A stretch of DNA of 64,000 bases, from assembly GCF_001443045.1 (NCBI RefSeq), contig NZ_LKPJ01000032.1:24365-88364 (forward strand), in the 5' to 3' direction. The position numbers and the translations under genes were made by a program. This DNA is from Burkholderia ambifaria (GTDB lineage: Bacteria; Pseudomonadota; Gammaproteobacteria; Burkholderiales; Burkholderiaceae). This document shows, in pieces, positions 36,146 through 43,215 of this stretch (position 1 is its first letter; each line of letters starts with the position of its first letter). The notes below the pieces were generated by a model, which had not been told where the DNA came from, ran no database searches, and was given only the letters and a program-made list of their open reading frames with translations.

Positions 36146-36235
36146 CGCAAGGCGGCGCCGCGCAACGACGCCGTCGTCATCTCCGGCACGCAGCGCGAGC
36201 GCGGCTTCATGGCCGCCACCCCGCCGCCCCGCACG

Positions 36236-36853
36236 TCAGAACGACGAACCGGGCTCGCGCAGGAATACCTTCTCTTCGTCGGTCGACGCGCGGCCGAGAA
36301 TCGCGTTCCGGTGCGGGAACCGACCGAAGCGCTCGACCACGGCTGCATGACGCAATGCGAAGTGGTGATAGCTCTCGCACCCGGCCTCGCCGCGAATGCC
36401 CGCGCACAGCCGCACGGCCTCGCGCTGGCTCTCGTCCGACTCGTCATGTTCGAACGGCAGGTACGCAAACGCGCGGTGATGGCCGCTCGGCAGTTGCGCG
36501 TCCCACCCGGCCGCGACAACGCGCCGCGCGAGCGCCAATGCCTTCGGATCGGCAGCGAATGCGCGCGGCGTGCCGCGATGAATGTTGCGCGAGAACTGGT
36601 CGAGGACCACGATCAACGCGAGTGCGCCGAGCGGCGTGCCGGCCCACCGATCGCAGACGCCGTCGCACGCGGCGTCGAGCAACGCGCCGTAGCGCGTGCG
36701 CAGCACGTCGTCGAACGTCGCGCCGCCGTTGAACCATACCTTGCGCGTGTGACCGAACGCCGCCGAATCCGGCTCGCCGAACCAGAAATCGAGAATCTCG
36801 CGCGCTTGCGGATCGAGCGCCGCGGGGCTGTCCGCCAGGTTGTCGATCGTCAT
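36236..36853 (-). CDS. DUF924 family protein
   Basis: 205 aa. Starts MTIDNLADSPAALDPQAREI; contains ILDFWFGEPDS and LIVVLDQFSRNIHRGTPRAFA, the DUF924 signature. Predicted all-helical; function unknown. Its ATG overlaps the AlaX stop (ATGA), so the two are cotranslated. Confidence 0.85.
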   Translation of the reverse strand: MTIDNLADSPAALDPQAREILDFWFGEPDSAAFGHTRKVWFNGGATFDDVLRTRYGALLDAACDGVCDRWAGTPLGALALIVVLDQFSRNIHRGTPRAFAADPKALALARRVVAAGWDAQLPSGHHRAFAYLPFEHDESDESQREAVRLCAGIRGEAGCESYHHFALRHAAVVERFGRFPHRNAILGRASTDEEKVFLREPGSSF

Positions 36854-37581
36854 GCAAACTCCAGTACGAGGCGCCGTGTCCGCGCGCTCTTCTTTTCAAG
36901 TCTGGCGACCCGCAGGTTGCCGATTTCCGACGTATTGCGCACATGCGTGCCGCCGCACGGCTGCAGATCGACGCCGGCGATGCGCAGCAGCCGCACGCGG
37001 CCCAGCCCCATCGGCGGCTTCACGCTCATCGTGCGCACGAGCTCCGGCCGCTCGACCATCTCCGCATCGGTGATCCATTCGGTCGTGACCGCGTGCGCGC
37101 CGTGGACCAGCCCCGCGAGACGGCGCTCGACGTCGACGCGGTCGATCGCGTCCGACGTCGCGAAATCGAGCCGTACGTAGTCGGCCGTCACGCTGCAGCC
37201 GTCGACCGGGTACGGCAGCACCGCGCACATCAGGTGCGCGGCCGTATGCAGCCGCATGTGCCGGTAGCGGCGCAGCCAGTCGATGTCCGCGACCACGCGC
37301 GTGCCGGGCGCGAGCGACGCGATGCGCGCCTCCTGGCCCGCCGCGGGCACGTGCACGGCGTCGTCCGGCGTTGCGCCGTCGAACTTCGCCTTGCGCGTGT
37401 CGGCAATCGCGATCGTGCTGCCGTCGGACAGCGTCAGCGTGCCGCTGTCGCCGGCCTGCCCGCCGCCGAGCGGATAGAACACGGTGCGGTCGAGCCGGAT
37501 GCCGTCATCGCCGACGGCTGCAACGACGGCCTCGCATTGCGTCAGATAGGCATCTTCACGAAACAGCGCCTCGGTCGTCAT
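36850..37581 (-). CDS. Alanyl-tRNA editing protein AlaX
   Basis: Free-standing editing enzyme that hydrolyses Ser/Gly-tRNA(Ala). 243 aa. Zinc-site motifs HTAAH (near residue 116) and CGGTH (near residue 209), with the second-domain GGGQAGD near residue 40. Coupled to a DUF924 gene. Specificity not known from sequence. Confidence 0.92.
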   Translation of the reverse strand: MTTEALFREDAYLTQCEAVVAAVGDDGIRLDRTVFYPLGGGQAGDSGTLTLSDGSTIAIADTRKAKFDGATPDDAVHVPAAGQEARIASLAPGTRVVADIDWLRRYRHMRLHTAAHLMCAVLPYPVDGCSVTADYVRLDFATSDAIDRVDVERRLAGLVHGAHAVTTEWITDAEMVERPELVRTMSVKPPMGLGRVRLLRIAGVDLQPCGGTHVRNTSEIGNLRVARLEKKSARTRRLVLEFA

Positions 37582-37684
37582 CGGGCGAACCTCGTAGCGA
37601 TGGGGAAACGGTCAATGTCGTGCCGCGCCGGACAGGCGGCCAGACGCAGATCGCCCGGCGGCCGGACGGCGGCGTACCGGTCGA

Positions 37685-38140
37685 TCAACCGGGCCGGTTG
37701 CGCATCCAGTCGGCCGTGTCGTAGAAGGAATGCATGAGCCGCTCGCGCAGCGGCTCGGGCAACCCGATGTCCTCCATCGCCCACGCCATGCAGCGCAGCC
37801 ATTGGTCGCGCTCGACCGACGCGATCGGGAACGGCAGGTGCCGTGCGCGCAGCCGCGGATGGCCGAACCGGCTGATGTAGTGGTCGGGGCCGCCGAGCCA
37901 GCCGCACAGGAACCAGAACAACTTGTCGCGCGAGCCGTCGAGCGACGCCGGATGCAGCGCGCGAATCTCCGCGAACTCGGGCTCGAGATCCATCAGGTCG
38001 TAGAAACGGTCCACCATTTCGCGCACGCGGGCTTCGCCGCCCACGAGCTCGAACGCCGTCGGCTGCGACGGCGCATCATCATTCACATCGGTCATACGGA
38101 TAATCGGAAACGGGATATTGGGGCCGCCGGCAACGCTCAT
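37685..38140 (-). CDS. Group II truncated haemoglobin
   Basis: Haem protein for O2/NO chemistry. 151 aa from the ATG overlapping the upstream stop; an ATG at 38095 in frame (MTDVNDDAPSQPTAFELVGG, 136 aa) may be the native start. The proximal His is in HYISRFGHPRLRARHLPF, and the FDRFYDLM-type first helix and WLGGP are present. Last gene of an operon with an ABC permease. Confidence 0.88.
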   Translation of the reverse strand: MSVAGGPNIPFPIIRMTDVNDDAPSQPTAFELVGGEARVREMVDRFYDLMDLEPEFAEIRALHPASLDGSRDKLFWFLCGWLGGPDHYISRFGHPRLRARHLPFPIASVERDQWLRCMAWAMEDIGLPEPLRERLMHSFYDTADWMRNRPG

Positions 38141-40752
38141 GCGTCGCGCAGCGACTGCAGCGCGGGGCGCCGCAACACATTATGCAGGCTCAGCCAGCCG
38201 GCCGCACCGGCGCACGCGACACCAGCCGCGATGCCGGCCGGCACGAGCCACGGATCGACGGCGAGCTGGAAGTCGAACACGCGCGACGCAAGCACCCAGC
38301 CGACCACGATCGCGCCCGCCGACGCGAGCGCGCCGGCCAGCGCGCCGACGACGATGAATTCGGCGCGCTGCACCGCGCTCACCTGCGCGCGCGACGCGCC
38401 GAGCGCGCGCAGCAGCGCGGCCTCGCGCACGCGCTCGTCGCGCGAGCCGGCAAGCGCCGTGTACAGCACGAGCACGCCGGCCGCGAGCGTGAACGCAAAC
38501 AGGAACTGCACCGCGCCGACCACCTGCAGCATCATCCGCTGCAGTTGCGCGAGGATCGGCGCGACGTCGATCGCGGTCAGGTTCGGGTAGCGCGCGATCA
38601 GCGGATCGAGCAGCGCCGCCTGCTCGGCCGGCAGGTGGAAGCTCGTCAGGTACACGGCCGGAAAATCCTTCAGCACGGGCGGCGGCATCAGCACGAAGAA
38701 GTTGACGCGGAACGAGCCCCAGTCGAGCTTGCGCACGCTGGTGATCGGCGCGTCGACCGTCAGCCCCGTCACGTCGAAGCGCAGCGTGTCGCCCGGCTTC
38801 ACGTTCAGCGTCTTCGCAAGCCCTGCCTCGATCGAGATCTGCGGCCCGGCCGAATGGCCGAACCAGTCACCCGCGACGATCCGGTTGTCGGACGGCAGCT
38901 CGGTCGTATACGACAGGTTGAACTCGCGGTCGACGAGCCGGCGCGCCTCGTCCGACGGATACGCGTCCGGGTTCACCGGCTTGCCGTTGATCGCGACGAG
39001 ACGGCCGCGCACCATCGGCGCCGGCACGGCGTCGCGCACGCCGTGCGCGGCGAGCCACGTGGCGACGTCGGCGCGCTGGTCGGGCTGGATGTCGATCAGG
39101 AACTGATTCGGCGCATCGGGCGGCATCGACTGCCGCCAGCCAGCGACGAGGTCGTTGCGCGTGATCGCGATCAGCAGCAGGCACATCAGGCCCAGCGCGA
39201 GCGCGGTGATCTGCAGCGCGCTCGCCGTGCCGCGCCGGTGCAGCGACGCGAGCGCGTAGCGCCAGCCGATGCCCGCCGCCACGCGCGCATTGCGCACCGC
39301 GCGCGCCGCCGCGTACAGCACGGCCCGCGCGATCAGCGAAAAACCGACCAACGCGCCTGCGAACCCGCCCGCGACGATCAGCCCGAGCTTCAGGTTGCCC
39401 GCCGCGACGATCAGCAGCCCCGCGAACAGCACGACGCCGATCGCATACGCGGCCCACGCGGTGCGCGACGCGTCGCCCCAGTCGCGCCGCAGCACGCGCA
39501 CCGGCGGCACGCGCGTGAGCGGCGCGAGCGGCGGCAGCGCGAAGCCGAGCAGCAGCACGAGCGCGGCGCCGATGCCGACGAGTGCGGGCCAGAGTGTCGG
39601 CGGCGGCAACACGACGTCGATCAGGCTGCCGAGCGCAGTCAGGAGCGCCCAGTGGCCGCCGTAGCCAAGCACCGCCCCCGCTACACCCGAGACGATGCCG
39701 ATGCCGGCGAATTCGAGCGCGAACAGCGCGCCGAGCGTGCGGCGGCTCACGCCCAGGCAGCGCATCGTCGCGCAGCCGTCGAGATGGCGCCGCATGTAGC
39801 GCTGCGCGGCCATCGCGATCGCGACCGCCGCGAGCAGCGCGGTCAGGAGCGCGACGAGCGTCAGGAAATGGCGCGCGCGATCGAGCGTCTGGCGCACCTG
39901 CGGCTGGCCCTCCTGCAGCGATTCGAGACCGACGCCGCGCAGCTTGCCGCCGTCGACGCGGCCGTGCGCGTAAGCCTCGAAGCGCGCGACGGCCGGCGTG
40001 TCGCCGGCGACCAGCAGCCGGTACGTGACGCGGCTGCCGTAGCCGGTGAGCCCGGTCGCGGCGAGTTCGTCCGCGCGCATCATCAGCCGCGGCGAGAAAT
40101 TGACGAACGAGAAACCGCGATCGAGTTCGCGGGAGATGGACGCGGCGACCGTGAACGTGCGCAGCCCGACGCGCACGGTGTCGCCCGCCTTCAGATGCAA
40201 CGCATCGAGCAGCGCCGGATCGGCCCACACGGTGCCGGGCGCGGGAATCGCGCTCGCCTTGTGCGCGGCGATCGCGCCGGCCGGCACGATCTCGACCGCG
40301 CCGCGCAATGGATATCCGGGCGACACGGCCTTCACGGCCGCGAGGCGCGAGGGCGCCGCATCGCTCGCCTGGCCGCCTGCGGCCGACGCGATCATGCTCG
40401 GGAAGATCGCGGTCGTCGCGGTGCGCAGCCCGAGTGTGTGCGCCTCGCGATCGAACGACGGATCGACGGGATGATCGGCACGCACGACGAAATCGGCGCC
40501 AAGCATCTGGCGCGCGTCGCGCTCGAGCCCCTGGCGCAGCCGGTCGGCGAGAAAACCGACGCTCGTCAGCGCCGCGACCGCGAGCACCAACGCCAGCACG
40601 AGCAGCGTCAGTTCGCCGGCACGCCAGTCGCGCGCGGTCATCCGCGCGGCCTGGTGGATCAGGTCGCGCCAGCCGAAGCGGCCGGCATGGCCGGGCCGCC
40701 CGGCCGGCGACGGGTCAGCGTGCTGCCGCTCGGCGGGTGACGGCGCCTTCAA
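38137..40752 (-). CDS. ABC transporter permease, FtsX/MacB-like
   Basis: 871 aa from a TTG at 40752 that overlaps the DUF4126 stop; an ATG at 40641 would cut into the conserved FGWRDLIHQAARMTARDWRAGEL. About 10 hydrophobic helices; an internal repeat of two FtsX domains with large periplasmic loops. YbbP-type exporters normally sit beside an ATPase, which is absent here, so the ATPase must be encoded elsewhere. Substrate unknown. Confidence 0.88.
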   Translation of the reverse strand: MKAPSPAERQHADPSPAGRPGHAGRFGWRDLIHQAARMTARDWRAGELTLLVLALVLAVAALTSVGFLADRLRQGLERDARQMLGADFVVRADHPVDPSFDREAHTLGLRTATTAIFPSMIASAAGGQASDAAPSRLAAVKAVSPGYPLRGAVEIVPAGAIAAHKASAIPAPGTVWADPALLDALHLKAGDTVRVGLRTFTVAASISRELDRGFSFVNFSPRLMMRADELAATGLTGYGSRVTYRLLVAGDTPAVARFEAYAHGRVDGGKLRGVGLESLQEGQPQVRQTLDRARHFLTLVALLTALLAAVAIAMAAQRYMRRHLDGCATMRCLGVSRRTLGALFALEFAGIGIVSGVAGAVLGYGGHWALLTALGSLIDVVLPPPTLWPALVGIGAALVLLLGFALPPLAPLTRVPPVRVLRRDWGDASRTAWAAYAIGVVLFAGLLIVAAGNLKLGLIVAGGFAGALVGFSLIARAVLYAAARAVRNARVAAGIGWRYALASLHRRGTASALQITALALGLMCLLLIAITRNDLVAGWRQSMPPDAPNQFLIDIQPDQRADVATWLAAHGVRDAVPAPMVRGRLVAINGKPVNPDAYPSDEARRLVDREFNLSYTTELPSDNRIVAGDWFGHSAGPQISIEAGLAKTLNVKPGDTLRFDVTGLTVDAPITSVRKLDWGSFRVNFFVLMPPPVLKDFPAVYLTSFHLPAEQAALLDPLIARYPNLTAIDVAPILAQLQRMMLQVVGAVQFLFAFTLAAGVLVLYTALAGSRDERVREAALLRALGASRAQVSAVQRAEFIVVGALAGALASAGAIVVGWVLASRVFDFQLAVDPWLVPAGIAAGVACAGAAGWLSLHNVLRRPALQSLRDA

Positions 40753-41366
40753 TCGCGCTTGCCCCCGATCGAGTTGAGCCGCGTCACCATGTGGTTCGCC
40801 ATCCCGCGGAACCCGCCGGACACGCCGCGCCACAGACGCGGCAGCGCCCAGGCCGACGCCGCGATGAACGCCGCGAGCAGCACCAGGAATGCGAGCGGAA
40901 CGAAGAATGCGAGCGCGAGGCCGCCGAACACGAGCCCGTCCTCGGTGGACGATGCGACCCAGTTGGAGATGGGTTCCGGGGACAGGTTGATCAGCGCGCG
41001 CGTGCCGGCCTTCGCGATGTGCGCGGCACCGGCAAGCGAACCACCGGCGAGCCCGGCGACCGCGAGCACGGTCGGGTCGGCATGGCCGAGCGCACCGGCG
41101 GCCAGCACCGCGCCGGCCGGAATGCGGATGAAGGTATGCACGGCGTCCCACAGCGAATCGAATGCGGGAATCTTGTCGGCAAGGAATTCGGTGACGGCGA
41201 GCACGGCGGCGGCACCGATGACCCACGGCGACGTCAGAACCGCGAGCGTATCAGGCAGATGGAGCCAGCCGACCCGCGCGAGCACGCCGGCGATCAGCAC
41301 CGTCAGATAAAGGCGCAGCCCGCTCGCCCACGCGAGCCCCGCGCCGAGCGAAATGGCTTCGATCAT
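40749..41366 (-). CDS. DUF4126 family membrane protein
   Basis: 205 aa from the ATG at 41366, with AAGGAGAGGG upstream. About five hydrophobic helices (MIEAISLGAGLAWASGLRLY; LTVLIAGVLARVGWLHLP). Function unknown. First gene of the operon with the ABC permease and globin. Confidence 0.85.
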   Translation of the reverse strand: MIEAISLGAGLAWASGLRLYLTVLIAGVLARVGWLHLPDTLAVLTSPWVIGAAAVLAVTEFLADKIPAFDSLWDAVHTFIRIPAGAVLAAGALGHADPTVLAVAGLAGGSLAGAAHIAKAGTRALINLSPEPISNWVASSTEDGLVFGGLALAFFVPLAFLVLLAAFIAASAWALPRLWRGVSGGFRGMANHMVTRLNSIGGKRD

Positions 41367-41499
41367 GGCCCTCTCCTTGCACTTTCCGTGCGCTTTGCCG
41401 ATTGATCGGATCGAGTCGGTATGACCGGCCGCGCGGCGCGTGGCGACCGGCGCCGCCTGCCGCGAACGGCGCAACGGCATTCAGGCCCGAATGCGTTCC

Positions 41500-41505
41500 A
41501 TTATA
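41500..41505 (-). promoter_or_regulatory. Possible -10 element of the DUF4126 operon
   Basis: Minus strand TATAAT, 135 nt upstream of the DUF4126 start; no convincing -35 hexamer at 17 bp. Confidence 0.35.
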
Positions 41506-41588
41506 GACAGGCTATCAGGAGGGCCGGCGCAATTCCGCAGTGCGTCACGGCCGGACGCGGGCGCCGGCCGGCGCCCGGCGGGTCGGCT

Positions 41589-41909
41589 TCAGGCAGCCGA
41601 CGACAGTTTCAGGCCGATCAGCCCGAGCACGATCAGCGACGCGCTCGCGACGCGGGCGACGGTCAGCGCCTCGCCCATCATCACGATCCCGAACACGAAC
41701 GCGCCGACTGCGCCGATACCCGTCCACACCGCATACGCGGTACCGAGCGGCAACTGGCGCATCGCGACCGCGAGCAGCCCGAAGCTGGCAAGCGCCGTCA
41801 CGATCGTAAACACCGACGGTCCGAGTTTCGTGAAACCCTCGGACGATTTCATGCCGGCCGCCCAGGCCACTTCCAGCAAACCGGCGATCAATAACAATAC
41901 CCACGCCAT
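41589..41909 (-). CDS. sugE: SMR family exporter, guanidinium/quaternary ammonium type (Gdx/SugE)
   Basis: Four-helix membrane exporter. 106 aa from the ATG at 41909 (MAWVLLLIAGLLEVAWAAGM), with GGAG nine nt upstream. The Glu of LLEVAWA is the essential ion-binding residue, and AGMKSSEGFTKLGPS is the Gdx subtype signature. A guanidine-II riboswitch lies immediately upstream, so guanidinium export is the best assignment. Confidence 0.93.
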   Translation of the reverse strand: MAWVLLLIAGLLEVAWAAGMKSSEGFTKLGPSVFTIVTALASFGLLAVAMRQLPLGTAYAVWTGIGAVGAFVFGIVMMGEALTVARVASASLIVLGLIGLKLSSAA

Positions 41910-41931
41910 CTCGACGTACTCCGTATCGGAT

Positions 41932-41976
41932 GGGGCCGTCCCCGTTGAAGCGAATGACCCAAGGTCGTCCCCGGGT
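41932..41976 (-). promoter_or_regulatory. Guanidine-II (mini-ykkC) riboswitch
   Basis: On the transcript, hairpin 1 (41976-41957; 8-bp stem ACCCGGGG/CCTTGGGT) has loop ACGA. Hairpin 2 (41943-41932; GGGG/CCCC) has loop ACGG, 13 nt later. Two hairpins with ACGR loops ahead of the ribosome site of an SMR exporter are the defining features of this class, which binds guanidine. Confidence 0.85.
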
Positions 41977-41983
41977 GGCGCCG

Positions 41984-41989
41984 AGTATA
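41984..41989 (-). promoter_or_regulatory. -10 element of sugE
   Basis: Minus strand TATACT; the expected transcript start, about 41977, is the first base of riboswitch hairpin 1. A -35 match is weak. Confidence 0.45.
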
Positions 41990-42081
41990 ACAAGACGCTT
42001 ACAGGCATGCCGGCCGGGGCGGCCGGGGGCAAACGGAGCGCCGGGCCGGAGCACGGCCCGGGCACGCCCGCTCCGCCGCGC

Positions 42082-42366
42082 TCAGTTCGACACGCGCTTG
42101 GCGCCGACACCGCCGACGCAGCGGTCGTCGCGGTACAGCGCCCATTCTTCGCACACGCGGCCGTCCTTGAACACGCACATCCCGACCTGCCCGCTCGACA
42201 GGTCGCGGATCACGTGGCGACCGCCGAGCTTCTCGCAATTGACCGACGCGGGATTGGCGAGCGCCGTTTGCGGCGCCGAAGGCTGCTGACCAGGCGGCAG
42301 CGGCTGCGCGAACGCGCCGGGCGCAGCAAGCGCCAGCGCACCGATGACGACCAGGCGGACGGACAT
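42082..42366 (-). CDS. Small secreted DUF333-like protein
   Basis: 94 aa from the ATG at 42366 (MSVRLVVIGALALAAPGAFA is a signal peptide), with GAGGAGCG upstream. The mature part has ANPASVNCEKLGG and GMCVFKDGRVCEEWALYRDD, the DUF333 motif with paired cysteines found in small putative haemolysins. Function unknown. Confidence 0.8.
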   Translation of the reverse strand: MSVRLVVIGALALAAPGAFAQPLPPGQQPSAPQTALANPASVNCEKLGGRHVIRDLSSGQVGMCVFKDGRVCEEWALYRDDRCVGGVGAKRVSN

Positions 42367-42516
42367 TGCACGCTCCTCGGTTTCGTTCATGGAACGGTCA
42401 GCATAGCGGGGAATGCGGGGTCGGTGTGCGCGGCCGGCGCATGCGGCGCCAATGTCGCGTCGATGCAACTTCACCGGCGTGCGGCCTTGCATTCCGGCCG
42501 CATCGCGCGGCTGGCA

Positions 42517-43215
42517 TCACGCCGCGCCGACGAGCCGGTAGCCGACGCCCGTTTCGGTGACGATGTGCTCGGGCTGCGCGGGATCGCGCTCGAGCTTCTG
42601 GCGCAGGTGCGCCATGTAGATGCGCAGGTAATGATGGCTCTCGACATGCGACGGGCCCCACACGTCGCGCAGCAGCTGGCGATGCGTGAGCACGCGTCCC
42701 GCGTGCCGCACGAGCGTCGCGAGCAGCCGGTACTCGAGCGGCGTCAGGTGCACGATCTCGCCGTCGCGCCACACCTGGCGCAGCGCGAGATCGACGGTCA
42801 CGCTGCCGAAGCCGACCTTCGGCGATTCGTTCGCGCCGCCCTGGTTGCGCCGGCGCAGTTGCGCGCGGATCCGCGCGCGCAGCTCGGACACGCCGAACGG
42901 CTTGGTCAGGTAGTCGTCGGCGCCCGCGTCGAGCGCGGCGACCTTCTCCTCTTCCTGCGTGCGCGCGGACAGCACGATCACCGGCACCTCGGACCAGCCG
43001 CGCAGTTCGCGGATCACGTCGAGGCCGTCGGTATCGGGCAAGCCGAGGTCGACGATCACGAGATCGGGCTTGCGGGTCGCCGCATCGATCAGCCCCTGCT
43101 TGCCCGTCTCCGCCTCGAACACGGCGATGTCCTCCTCTTCGAGCGCGGCGCGCACGAAACGGCGGATCTGTTTTTCGTCCTCGATCAGGACGACGGTCAG
43201 GCTCGGTTCACTCAT
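42517..43215 (-). CDS. kdpE: Response regulator KdpE
   Basis: OmpR/PhoB-type regulator of kdp. 232 aa from the ATG at 43215 (MSEPSLTVVLIEDEKQIRRF). The receiver domain's phosphorylated Asp lies in DLVIVDLGLPDTDGL; the C-terminal winged helix has VVWR...HLTPLEYRLL. The start lies 8 nt inside kdpD. It should bind the box at 51025-51041. Confidence 0.94.
   Translation of the reverse strand: MSEPSLTVVLIEDEKQIRRFVRAALEEEDIAVFEAETGKQGLIDAATRKPDLVIVDLGLPDTDGLDVIRELRGWSEVPVIVLSARTQEEEKVAALDAGADDYLTKPFGVSELRARIRAQLRRRNQGGANESPKVGFGSVTVDLALRQVWRDGEIVHLTPLEYRLLATLVRHAGRVLTHRQLLRDVWGPSHVESHHYLRIYMAHLRQKLERDPAQPEHIVTETGVGYRLVGAA

Noticed and set aside
38182..40740. 852-codon plus-strand frame opposite the ABC permease
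   Set aside because: Antisense artefact; the permease has a recognisable helix pattern on the minus strand.
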